Part shown: positions 1 to 8,405 of the stretch, piece after piece
How the letters are laid out: every line of letters begins with the position of its first letter
How positions within the stretch are numbered: the stretch's first letter is position 1
DNA from: a virus
Strand: one strand, 5' to 3'
Virus record (IMG/VR): IMGVR_UViG_3300030118_002103
Location: 1 to 37,875 of that record
Length of the DNA stretch: 37,875 nucleotides
The notes under the pieces: generated by a model
What the model was told of the DNA's origin: nothing
Database searches by the model: none
The model's input: the letters and a program-made list of their open reading frames with translations, nothing else
Program-made: the position numbers and the translations under genes

Positions 1-290
1 CTCGTATGAGAAGCCGTATGAACTTGCTTGGGATTAACCAACCAATTAATCAACCTAATTTTCTTCAGTCTATTGTTGGGGGATTTCAAACAGGACTTTC
101 TCTACAAAACCAGCTTAACAGATACAGATTTGATCAAGGAAGAGTGGCATCAAATCAAGCTCCTCCACAACCCGTTGGTCCGTTTAATCCTAACTATGGT
201 CCATTTGATGCGGACGGTAATTACATAGAAGAAATGGCTGATGAAAGGTTTGGTCTTAATCTAGAATCAAACAACAGTAATTTAAGTTAA
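1..290 (+). CDS. Internal virion protein, T7 gp14-like, 3' part of a gene split by the contig ends
   Basis: This is the C-terminal part of the gene that starts at 37391. Joined across the 98-bp overlap, the frame gives about 224 residues (T7 gp14 has 196). The first in-window methionine at base 6 is internal, because the same codons at 37781 lie in mid-gene. In T7, gp14 is ejected from the virion and forms the outer-membrane part of the DNA-translocation channel. The tail of this part is rich in Asn, Pro and Gly (for example NPNYGPFDADGN) and has no clear domain. The gene ends 4 bp before the gp15-like gene, so the two are probably translated together. Identity rests mainly on position before the gp15- and gp16-like genes and on the Ala/Gln-rich N-terminal half. 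Confidence 0.82.
   Translation, partial: RMRSRMNLLGINQPINQPNFLQSIVGGFQTGLSLQNQLNRYRFDQGRVASNQAPPQPVGPFNPNYGPFDADGNYIEEMADERFGLNLESNNSNLS
3..100. repeat. Terminal redundancy, left copy
   Basis: These 98 bases are identical to 37778-37875 at the other end of the window. Base 1 also matches 37776, while base 2 is T against G at 37777. The match lies inside one reading frame that continues across the junction. This is what a circular assembly leaves at its ends. It is not necessarily the physical terminal repeat of the virion DNA. Confidence 0.93.
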
Positions 291-294
291 ACAC

Positions 295-2541
295 ATGGCT
301 AAGAAACCAAGAACTCAAGTTGACTACAATCCAGGTCAAGCAAGCCTCCAAGGGGGCGTAGGGGCTTCAGAAGGAAACTACAGAGTAGCTGTAGCACCTA
401 CACCAAAGACTAATGCTGCCCTCCAGTTTGCTTCGTTTATTAATCAAGTTCCTAACGTAGCCGGTCAATACACCAATTACATCGAAGCTATTGGTCAAGA
501 AAAGTTGGCGATGATGACAGAGGATGAGCTTGAACAAGAGCTTGCAGGAGGCGACAAAAAAACTCTGAACATCCTTAAATACAACAAAGCATACAACTAT
601 GGGCTAGTTGAGAAAAACTTTAAAAGAAACATAGATACATATCAAAAGCGGTTTGATGACATGGCGGGAATGATAGAAAATTATGCTGACAATGATACTT
701 TTCTTGCTGCTATGGATGAAGAGGCGGCTGCTATTGGTTCAGAGTTTCTTGAAAAGACGGCGAACGAATACCAAAGAAAGGCAGGAGAGGCTTTGTTGTT
801 TAACGCTTTGCCTACTCTTAGGGCCAAATCATTGGAAAAGTATCAAGCTTTTAAACAGCAAGCTACAATAGAACAAGGAACAGCTGCTGCTCTTTCTTCT
901 ATTGCCCAAGAAACACAGTTAAGTCCTGTGGAAAATGTAAACAAAGTTTTTGGAGGCTTTAAATCGTTTCTTAACCAGTTTTCAGACATAGAACCTGCTC
1001 AGAAATCAAGACTGTTGGAGCAACTTACATACAACGCAGTTGCTATGTTTGAGGCTAGAGGACAAGAAAATGAAGCAGTTGCTTTTTTAGAAGCAGCAGG
1101 AGCCTACGAAATATACAAAGGAGCTAGGTTAGGTCAGATAGGCGACAACACAGTGCAGTTTGAAAGGCTTAGGCAGTCGTTGATTGAGGTAGAAACAGAA
1201 AAAACAGAAACAAACGCATCAATAAGAACAAGAGGTTCTGCAAATGCTAGAGCTTTATTCTTTTCTGCTTTAGATAATATACCTGAAGAGGAGTGGAAAA
1301 AGAAAGTTGCTGATTATGTGAAGTCAGTAGGTGTGTATGAAGCAGAAGATTGGGTTGAAGGACGAACTGAAGAAATAGCTCAAGCAGTGTTAAACGAAAA
1401 AACAAACACAGAAAAACTAAGAGCTTTGTCTTTGGCTATGTCTAGAATGACAGACTCTACAGAGAATCAAGACACTGTTGGGTTTATTAACGCAACTTCG
1501 TTTGAGTATGAGAAAGCCAGAAGAGAATGGACTTCTTCTACAAGTTTTTATGGTCCTGATTTAAACCAAGTAAGAGGACAAATGGACAGCGTTTTTCAGG
1601 AAAACCCTTTTATAAAAAAAGAAGACGTTGGCACTCTTACATTGGAAGACGGAAAAAGAGTAGAACCAACAAGCAAAGCATTTGGAGAAGTTTGGAATGA
1701 AATCACTAAAAACTACCCATACAGAAGCATTAAAGGTCTTGAAGAACGACAGGAAGATTTAGTTAAAGAGCTTATTGAAGAAAAACCGTTTGGCAACGCT
1801 CAAGCAAGGTTTGCTAGTGATTTAGGCGAGTTTATTACAGATCACGAAAGAAACATTAGAATCTTTAACAAGACAAAAGGACCAAACCAAGAAGACAATT
1901 TTAAAGCTGAGTTGTTAAAAGAAGCTACAGATTTTAGAGACGTTCTGCTTGAGAGACATAAGAGTAACAATACATTTCAACAAGATATTAAAACTCTTTT
2001 AAAGAGTGAAGCTCCTATGAGTCAAGAAGAGCAAAAAGAATTAAAACAACGAGTTCAAGCTGAAGCAGATAAAGAAGGGATTTTTGGGATTGGAAAAGGA
2101 AAAACTTTTGATTTTAAGAGTTTAAAATCTAATTTTAATGCCAGCAATAGAGAAGAAATTATTAAAGACAGAAATATTTTAAAACAAGAAATAGAAGGTG
2201 GAGTAGTAAAACAAGAAATAAAAACGAAAGCAGCAAGAGAAGCTTTGTTGTTTAGTTTACAAGAGTATGGAGTTCAAAGCGTAGAAGAGTTTGATTCATC
2301 AGTTTTTCAAAAAGCAAACTCAGGGACAAATGCTGTTTATTTAGTAGACGTTAAAATAGGACAAACTTTTTTAGATCAACTAGAAAATGCTGCTATTTAT
2401 GCAGAACATGTTGAAGGATTAGCGTTGCAAAAGCCTAGTGTGGTTAATGACGCTAAAAAAAGTTACGACCTTGTTGTTGATCGTCTTTTTGCTGACGAAT
2501 CTAGAGAAATAAATTTAATTTTAAAACTTTTAGAGAAGTAA
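295..2541 (+). CDS. Internal virion (core/ejection) protein, T7 gp15-like
   Basis: The product is 748 residues, almost exactly the length of T7 gp15 (747), and sits between gp14- and gp16-like genes as in T7. In T7, gp15 forms part of the internal core stacked on the portal, is ejected, and builds the periplasmic tube through which DNA enters the cell. The protein looks largely alpha-helical, rich in Glu, Lys, Gln and Ala, with no signal peptide and no membrane helix. The start follows the upstream stop by 4 bp and has no clear Shine-Dalgarno sequence. The coding strand is very A-rich and most arginines use AGA, as in the next gene. Function is inferred from length, order and composition, not from a catalytic motif. 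Confidence 0.82.
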   Translation: MAKKPRTQVDYNPGQASLQGGVGASEGNYRVAVAPTPKTNAALQFASFINQVPNVAGQYTNYIEAIGQEKLAMMTEDELEQELAGGDKKTLNILKYNKAYNYGLVEKNFKRNIDTYQKRFDDMAGMIENYADNDTFLAAMDEEAAAIGSEFLEKTANEYQRKAGEALLFNALPTLRAKSLEKYQAFKQQATIEQGTAAALSSIAQETQLSPVENVNKVFGGFKSFLNQFSDIEPAQKSRLLEQLTYNAVAMFEARGQENEAVAFLEAAGAYEIYKGARLGQIGDNTVQFERLRQSLIEVETEKTETNASIRTRGSANARALFFSALDNIPEEEWKKKVADYVKSVGVYEAEDWVEGRTEEIAQAVLNEKTNTEKLRALSLAMSRMTDSTENQDTVGFINATSFEYEKARREWTSSTSFYGPDLNQVRGQMDSVFQENPFIKKEDVGTLTLEDGKRVEPTSKAFGEVWNEITKNYPYRSIKGLEERQEDLVKELIEEKPFGNAQARFASDLGEFITDHERNIRIFNKTKGPNQEDNFKAELLKEATDFRDVLLERHKSNNTFQQDIKTLLKSEAPMSQEEQKELKQRVQAEADKEGIFGIGKGKTFDFKSLKSNFNASNREEIIKDRNILKQEIEGGVVKQEIKTKAAREALLFSLQEYGVQSVEEFDSSVFQKANSGTNAVYLVDVKIGQTFLDQLENAAIYAEHVEGLALQKPSVVNDAKKSYDLVVDRLFADESREINLILKLLEK

Positions 2542-2542
2542 T

Positions 2543-5500
2543 ATGCCTGAATTAACTTTAGAACAAATTAGGGAACAAAGAAGAAAACAAAGAGAAGAGG
2601 CAAAAAAAGAAGGAGATACACTGTTTGCTCCAAATACTTCTACTTCTGAAACTCCATTTGTTGCTCCGCAAGATCCTTACATTCCCCCTACAAGACCTGT
2701 AGAGTCTTCAATAGATGAGAGTAAAGAATACCTTCAACAATTTGCTTATGCAGAAACAGCGCAAGATGACACAGGAAGACGAGTAGAAGAAGGAGACATT
2801 ACTAATCAGTATATTGTTCCTACTGCTTTTCGAGTTGTAGGACCAGCAGCGTATCCTTGGGTGCATAAACACGCACAAGCAGGGGCCAGAGCACTTAAAA
2901 ACTTAAAAATGGCTCGAGATGCAAGAAGAGCTTTGCGTCTTAACCCAGTTGCTAAAACACCAACTCCTTTAGGTCTTGGTCTTTTTCTTACAGGTGAAGT
3001 TTTAATTGGTGGTGTTGGAAGCGAATATTTAGCTCAACGACATGAAAAAGCTTATGGCTATATTGACGAAATAAACCCCGGTCATTTGATTGCGGCTGGT
3101 ATGGTTAATTCGTTTACCTACAAAGGATTTACAAAACTTGGAGACATTCTTCCAAAACCTTTAAAACTATATCCTCCTGGTTCAAAGCTTAACGCCGCAG
3201 GTAAAGCGTTTAACACTTTAAAAAGAGTTGGGGGTTATTCTATTAGAGGAGGAACTATTGGGTCTGCTAGTGCTGCTATTGACGAAGCTTGGAAAGACCT
3301 GACAGACGATGAAAGACAGTTTTTGAAAGACTGGAACACTGATTACATCGGCAAATCTTTTGTTGCGGGAGCGGTTATGGACAACGCTTTTGCTCTAGGA
3401 GGTAAAGCAGCAACAAGAGTATTTAACACTAAGAATTTTAAGAAAGGAACAGCAATACTAAAAAGAGTAGCTAATAAAGCTCTTCTTACTGAGGAAGCTG
3501 CTATTGAAAAAGCTATAATTAAATTAAACAAAGACCTTCAGAGTTTAGAAAAAGAGTGGAGCGTTAGTGCAAGAGAAGGCTCTTTAGCTGGTCGTTCTAC
3601 AAAAGCAAGCGGCTCGCCAACATACAACGATTTCAGGCAAAAGTATCAGAGCTTAAAAGATGATTTATCGACGCTAAACGCTCACAAAAAAAACGTAGGT
3701 GATTTGCTAAGAGATAACGCTGAAAGACTTCAAGAGCTTGAAAGAATAACAGCAAAGCGCATTGAAGAACAAACATTGCAGTATTTTACAAGACAGCAGT
3801 TAAAAACACCGCAGTATAAGAACTATTTTGGGGAAGAAGTTTATGTAAATCCAAAAGGAGAAGTGCTGTTGTATGAAGCACCTAATTACAAAACAAAAAG
3901 CGGACAAATAGCTCTTACAACAAAAAGACCAAAAGTTGCTAATCCAAAAGAATACAGAATTTTACAAAAAGATTTAGGAAAAAATATAATAGATCAACCT
4001 CTTGATGGATCTGTTGTGTTTTCAACTTCTATTAAAAAATTAAAAAAGTATCAAGAAACAGCTAAAACAGCAGCAAACACAACAAGAGCACAAACTTCTT
4101 TATTAAAGGAAATAAAAGAGGGAGACACTACTTCTCCTGCCACGGCAAAAACACCAGAAGAGTTTGAACAACGTCTAAGAGGATCAAGAAAACTTTACAG
4201 TAAACAACTTGAAGATGACATTAAGTTCTTGGAAAGAAACACTCCTGAAGCTGCTGGAAACATAGCAGGGCAAGAAGCAGCAGTTTACTATAGGTTGTCA
4301 AAACACGTAGAAGACTTAGTTTACAACGCAAGACAACTAAGCGACTTAACTAGAAGCCCAAATGCTTTAAAGGATTTTGAGGATTATCTAGATGCTGTTG
4401 AGCGTTTAAGTAAAGCGGCTGGTAGAGCTGACTACCCACAAGGGACTAGAATGCTTGCCCGCAAACAAAGAACAAAACAAGAAGTAGAAGAATTTCAAGA
4501 ATCTGTAAAAGACAAAACAATATCTGAAACAAACATAGAAAGAGAAAAAGCTTTTAAAGAACTTAGAGAAGCTTTTGATGAGTTTAAACAGATTAAACAA
4601 ACAGCAAAAACAGAAGCCGCTGCTGATGCTGTAGAAGATTTAAGTAGATCAGCTATTAGTGCTCGCAAAAAGAAAGCAAAAGAAAACGAAAAAGCAGCTA
4701 AAAATGCGCTTAAAAAATTACATTTAAAACTGTGGAATACAGGACAGTCTTCTAAAAGCTGGGACTCTCAAGGTAATCAAAACATACTTGATGCTCTTCT
4801 TGCGGCTAGAACTTCAGGATTGCTTACATCTCCAGACACATTGCTACTTGGAACAGCAAGTTATGTTACTAACGGGTTACTTCTTAATCCTGTTAAACAA
4901 ACTGTGGGGAACGTAAGAGAAGCATTTGGAAAGGACCTTAAAGGCGCTGGGCTAGTTAAAAGAATATCTTACGCAACATCTAGCACTCCTTTTAATATAA
5001 CTAGAAACAATTATTTGTTACAAAACATGCTGGCGTTGTTCAAAGACATGCCATTGTGGTTAGAGAACTCAAAGCGTTCATTTCAAGAGGGAGGCTCTAG
5101 TCAAATATTTAGAAAGTATGGAAGGTGGGACGATAACAAAACAGGACCAGGTTTAACTAGACGAGAAGAAATATCGCTAAGAAGACTTCAAAGAGAAGAA
5201 GATGGTAAAGGAATTATTAGCAGAGCATCTGGGGCTGGTATGGATGAATTTGTTAATTTTTTTAGTCACATGGGGTCTTTACTGGGCGCTGCTGACGAAC
5301 CATTCTTTTATGCTCTTTATAAATCTGAACTAGCAGCAGAAGGGCAAAGACTTGCGATTAAAGCAGGAGCTACATCTAAAACTCAAATAAACGCTTACGT
5401 TAATAACTACGTTAAAAGAAACCTCAATACCGATGATATGGGGTTAATAAGAATTACTAACGCAGGAGACGGAAACAAAGCAGCCAATAGAGCTGGTAGA

Positions 5501-7114
5501 GCAATGGGGCGCAGTCCTGTTTATGGGCAAGAAAATGTTGATTACAGATATACTGTGATGGAGGAAGCAGGTATTTTTGGATCAAAAATTCTAAGCAGCT
5601 CGACAGGAAATAGAGTATTAGATTCTGCCGCAACAAGAGCTATAGCGAAGTTTATTTTTCCTGTGTTTAAAATACCAGTGAACCTCACAGGAAAATCTAT
5701 TGATCTTATGTTGTCTCCAGGCACGTTAGCCACAAAAGGAATTAGCAAACTAAAAGGAAGAGGCAATATAGAAAAAGAGTTTGGATTTTATTCAAAAGAC
5801 ATAAGTAAAGCTGAAAAACAAATTAAGAGTCTTGAAGAGTTACTTGATAAAAACAAAGGAGGTAGTCCTGCTGAAATAGAACAAATAAATTTGAATCTTA
5901 ACTCTGCTAAAAAAGATTTACAAAAATTTAATACTTTAAGAACGGAACAAACTAACGAACTCATTGGAAAAGCAGCTCTTGCAATGGGTCTTATGTATTT
6001 TGGAAAAAAACTTGCAGAAGAAGGTCTTATTACAGGAACTGGATTCTATTTAACTCCTGAACAAAAAAGAGAATTTGGGTTTCAATCTTACAGAATGGGA
6101 GACAATACATACGCTGAAGCCGGTGATTTTGTGCAACCAACTGGAAAAGGAGGAATGGACTTTAGATATTTAGATGCCGCAAAACTGGCAATAGCTATTG
6201 GAGCTGATTTTTATCAAAGAGGCAGGTTGATTGACGAAGGGATTCTTGAGAACAAAAGATTAGATAACACAGCTATTGGCTTTCTTAACTCATTTGGTTC
6301 TTTTAACTCTGAAGCACTTTTAGAGCTTCCAGTATTTAGCGGAATAAATGATCTAATGGATGTTGCTACTCAAAAAAATAATAACTACATAAGAAGACAA
6401 TTAAGCACTTTTGTATCACCAATAAAACCATCTGGTGTAAAGAAACTAGGACAAATCGGTGTTAATCAACCAACACCAGACATTTCAAAAGGAAGCGACA
6501 AAGACGCTATTCTTTCTTATGGAGGCGTTATTGATGCAGGAAACTACAAAAGAAACTGGCTAGGAGAGCCAATGCTTAAAGATGCTTTGGAAATACCTGG
6601 CTTGTTTATAAGAAGCTGGCCTAAAAAAGCTCCTCCTTTTACTGCCTTAGATAAAATAGCGTTAAATGATTCATTGCTTGGACAAGACGATTCAGTAATT
6701 AGAGGCGTTTCAGGTGTTGCAAGTATTAACAGAGCAAAGCTAGAAGATTTTTCTTATCAAGGTCTTACTCTTGATAACGCTTTTGATAACATAAGGGTAA
6801 ACTTAAAACTAAATAAAGCACCTTACAACGGAAAGAAACAAAGAGAATATTTAGAAGAACTTATTCAAACCAAAGAATGGCAAAGAAAATTTAACAACGG
6901 TCAATACACAATTAATCCCGAAGATGAAACAAGAACAACAAACGAGGGAATGGTTGAGATTCGTAAAGTTATTAACGACTACAAAAAAGAAACTGAAAAG
7001 CGTTTGTTAGAAAAAGAATATCCTGTAATTGACAACTTTACTGATGCAGACGGTTACAACATCTTTGGTTACATAGAGCTTCTTAAAGCAAAAAATAAAG
7101 CAAAAAGCAGATAA
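2543..7114 (+). CDS. Large internal virion protein, T7 gp16-like, without a visible transglycosylase domain
   Basis: The product is 1523 residues, about 200 longer than T7 gp16 (1318). It starts one base after the gp15-like stop. T7 gp16 is the largest ejected core protein and spans the inner membrane during DNA entry. T7 gp16 begins with a soluble lytic transglycosylase domain. Here residues 1-90 are charged and proline-rich, and I see neither the catalytic Glu-Ser context nor the GLMQ-type motif of that domain. A Gly/Ala-rich hydrophobic stretch is near residues 145-165. Long charged helical segments fill roughly 320-740. A coiled-coil-like block near 1090-1135 (KQIKSLEELLDKNKGG) precedes a hydrophobic helix (LIGKAALAMGLMYFGKKLA). 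A peptidoglycan-active domain could still be diverged beyond recognition or supplied by another virion protein. Identity rests on size and order. Confidence 0.8.
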   Translation: MPELTLEQIREQRRKQREEAKKEGDTLFAPNTSTSETPFVAPQDPYIPPTRPVESSIDESKEYLQQFAYAETAQDDTGRRVEEGDITNQYIVPTAFRVVGPAAYPWVHKHAQAGARALKNLKMARDARRALRLNPVAKTPTPLGLGLFLTGEVLIGGVGSEYLAQRHEKAYGYIDEINPGHLIAAGMVNSFTYKGFTKLGDILPKPLKLYPPGSKLNAAGKAFNTLKRVGGYSIRGGTIGSASAAIDEAWKDLTDDERQFLKDWNTDYIGKSFVAGAVMDNAFALGGKAATRVFNTKNFKKGTAILKRVANKALLTEEAAIEKAIIKLNKDLQSLEKEWSVSAREGSLAGRSTKASGSPTYNDFRQKYQSLKDDLSTLNAHKKNVGDLLRDNAERLQELERITAKRIEEQTLQYFTRQQLKTPQYKNYFGEEVYVNPKGEVLLYEAPNYKTKSGQIALTTKRPKVANPKEYRILQKDLGKNIIDQPLDGSVVFSTSIKKLKKYQETAKTAANTTRAQTSLLKEIKEGDTTSPATAKTPEEFEQRLRGSRKLYSKQLEDDIKFLERNTPEAAGNIAGQEAAVYYRLSKHVEDLVYNARQLSDLTRSPNALKDFEDYLDAVERLSKAAGRADYPQGTRMLARKQRTKQEVEEFQESVKDKTISETNIEREKAFKELREAFDEFKQIKQTAKTEAAADAVEDLSRSAISARKKKAKENEKAAKNALKKLHLKLWNTGQSSKSWDSQGNQNILDALLAARTSGLLTSPDTLLLGTASYVTNGLLLNPVKQTVGNVREAFGKDLKGAGLVKRISYATSSTPFNITRNNYLLQNMLALFKDMPLWLENSKRSFQEGGSSQIFRKYGRWDDNKTGPGLTRREEISLRRLQREEDGKGIISRASGAGMDEFVNFFSHMGSLLGAADEPFFYALYKSELAAEGQRLAIKAGATSKTQINAYVNNYVKRNLNTDDMGLIRITNAGDGNKAANRAGRAMGRSPVYGQENVDYRYTVMEEAGIFGSKILSSSTGNRVLDSAATRAIAKFIFPVFKIPVNLTGKSIDLMLSPGTLATKGISKLKGRGNIEKEFGFYSKDISKAEKQIKSLEELLDKNKGGSPAEIEQINLNLNSAKKDLQKFNTLRTEQTNELIGKAALAMGLMYFGKKLAEEGLITGTGFYLTPEQKREFGFQSYRMGDNTYAEAGDFVQPTGKGGMDFRYLDAAKLAIAIGADFYQRGRLIDEGILENKRLDNTAIGFLNSFGSFNSEALLELPVFSGINDLMDVATQKNNNYIRRQLSTFVSPIKPSGVKKLGQIGVNQPTPDISKGSDKDAILSYGGVIDAGNYKRNWLGEPMLKDALEIPGLFIRSWPKKAPPFTALDKIALNDSLLGQDDSVIRGVSGVASINRAKLEDFSYQGLTLDNAFDNIRVNLKLNKAPYNGKKQREYLEELIQTKEWQRKFNNGQYTINPEDETRTTNEGMVEIRKVINDYKKETEKRLLEKEYPVIDNFTDADGYNIFGYIELLKAKNKAKSR

Positions 7115-7148
7115 TCCCATCCCCCATTAACCCTTAGAGAACAATACA

Positions 7149-7997
7149 ATGGCTAACAGCTATCAAGAATACACATCTGGTCTTACAGGCACCAGCTTCA
7201 CAGGCTTTAATGTTAAATTCATAAGCCAAGGACACCTTAAAGTTGCTACGTCAACCAACAACGGTAGTAGTTTTACGACAGGATCCCTTACGGTAACAGT
7301 GAACGGAACTACGGCTACCCTTAGTGCCGCTCCAAGCACAGGCAGTGACGGAATTAACAAGATTAGAATCTTTAGAGAGACAGGGACTGATGAACTAGTG
7401 GACTTCCAAAGTGGCTCAAGGATTACCGAAAGTGACTTAGATACCTCATACCGTCACGCTGTCTATGCAGCACAAGAAGTATTAGAGAACGCCCCCGCTA
7501 AAACGCTATCACAACAAGGACCAGCAGGAGCAGATGGAGTAGGAATTACAAGCGTAGCTTCAAGTAAAGTAGGATCCAACACAACAATTACAGTTAAACT
7601 CAGTGACAACACCGATTCTTCTTTTGTTATCTCAGATGGAACAGACGGCTCGCCAGGAACTAACAGTAGTTTTTCTAAGTTTTTTCAAAGCTCTGAAACA
7701 GCAATACCAGCATCTCAAACTAAAGTAGAGCTAGACCACAGCTTGGCAGAAGTTCCTAAGTATTTTCAATGGGTTTTAAGATGTAAAAGCGCAGAGAACG
7801 GATACGCAGTAGGAGACGAAATAGATTTGTCAGCTCAAGGACATTCAGCAGGTAGACTTGGCTTGTATGCAAACGCAACAAAATGTTTCTTTGTTTATGA
7901 TACAAAACTTACCCTTCCAGAAGCAGACGCTAGTAACACTTGGGATGTAACTAACGCAGACACAAACTGGAAGTTAATTTGCAGAGCTTTTGCCTAA
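7149..7997 (+). CDS. Short tail fibre protein with T7 gp17 N-terminal attachment domain
   Basis: The product is 282 residues. The first 115 or so match the T7 gp17 N-terminal domain pattern that docks fibres on the tail: IRIFRETGTDELVDFQSGSR, then SDLDTSYRHAVYAAQEVLEN. A collagen-like GPAGADG and a second Gly-rich turn region (DGTDGSPGTN) follow. A C-terminal beta-rich module of about 110 residues comes last (KYFQWVLRCKSAENGYAVGDEID). T7 gp17 has 553 residues, so this fibre lacks the long shaft and probably serves as a short fibre or adaptor. The 1388-residue LamG protein encoded at 25142 may provide the main host contact. It begins 34 bp after the gp16-like gene; the leader contains TTAGAGAAC but no strong ribosome binding site. 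Confidence 0.9.
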   Translation: MANSYQEYTSGLTGTSFTGFNVKFISQGHLKVATSTNNGSSFTTGSLTVTVNGTTATLSAAPSTGSDGINKIRIFRETGTDELVDFQSGSRITESDLDTSYRHAVYAAQEVLENAPAKTLSQQGPAGADGVGITSVASSKVGSNTTITVKLSDNTDSSFVISDGTDGSPGTNSSFSKFFQSSETAIPASQTKVELDHSLAEVPKYFQWVLRCKSAENGYAVGDEIDLSAQGHSAGRLGLYANATKCFFVYDTKLTLPEADASNTWDVTNADTNWKLICRAFA

Positions 7998-8005
7998 TAA
8001 ATCCA

Positions 8006-8161
8006 ATGAACTCACCACACATCCCATCTGCTGTGGGAATCACAGGGTTACTAGGAACAATCACCCTTAGTGACATCAACACCATTGTTGCCATAGCGGT
8101 GGGCGTTGCGACTCTGTTTTATTTAGGCGTAAAGATATTTAAAGAACTCAAAAAAGAATGA
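8006..8161 (+). CDS. Small one-helix membrane protein, holin-like
   Basis: The product has 51 residues with one strong transmembrane segment at about residues 23-42 (INTIVAIAVGVATLFYLGVK) and a lysine-rich C-terminus. I chose the ATG at 8006 rather than the upstream ATG at 7979, because the upstream one would overlap the fibre gene by 19 bp and add a non-hydrophobic extension. Its stop overlaps the start of the small terminase gene (ATGA at 8158), so the two are translationally coupled. In T7 this place between gp17 and gp18 is held by the holin gp17.5, which also is a small membrane protein. Holin function is therefore inferred from position, size and topology. Confidence 0.65.
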   Translation: MNSPHIPSAVGITGLLGTITLSDINTIVAIAVGVATLFYLGVKIFKELKKE

Positions 8162-8388
8162 GCAAACCGACACAAGACAAGCTTCAGCAACTCCAGGATA
8201 TACTCATCGATGAATTCATACTGAGAATACAAAGCGGTGAAGCAGCTCCAGCAGACCTCAGTGCAGCCCGTCAGCTCCTCAAAGACAACGGCATCAGTGC
8301 TATGGCTTCTGCTGAGAGTCCCCTAGAAGAGTTGTGTAAGATTCTTCCATTTAACGAAGATGGCGTAGATAAAGTGGTGGGCGAATAA
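8158..8388 (+). CDS. terS: Terminase small subunit, T7 gp18-like
   Basis: The product has 76 residues (T7 gp18 has 89) and lies between the holin-like gene and the large terminase, as in T7. It would recognise concatemeric phage DNA and guide the large subunit to it. The N-terminal half looks helical (DKLQQLQDILIDEFILRIQS). It is followed by the SAARQLLKDNGISA segment, which is the conserved pattern in small terminases of this group. The start overlaps the upstream stop by 4 bp (ATGA). The gene ends 17 bp before the large terminase start. The assignment rests on order and the SAARQLLKDNGI motif. Confidence 0.85.
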   Translation: MSKPTQDKLQQLQDILIDEFILRIQSGEAAPADLSAARQLLKDNGISAMASAESPLEELCKILPFNEDGVDKVVGE

Positions 8389-8405
8389 CAAAACCCCATA
8401 GACCT

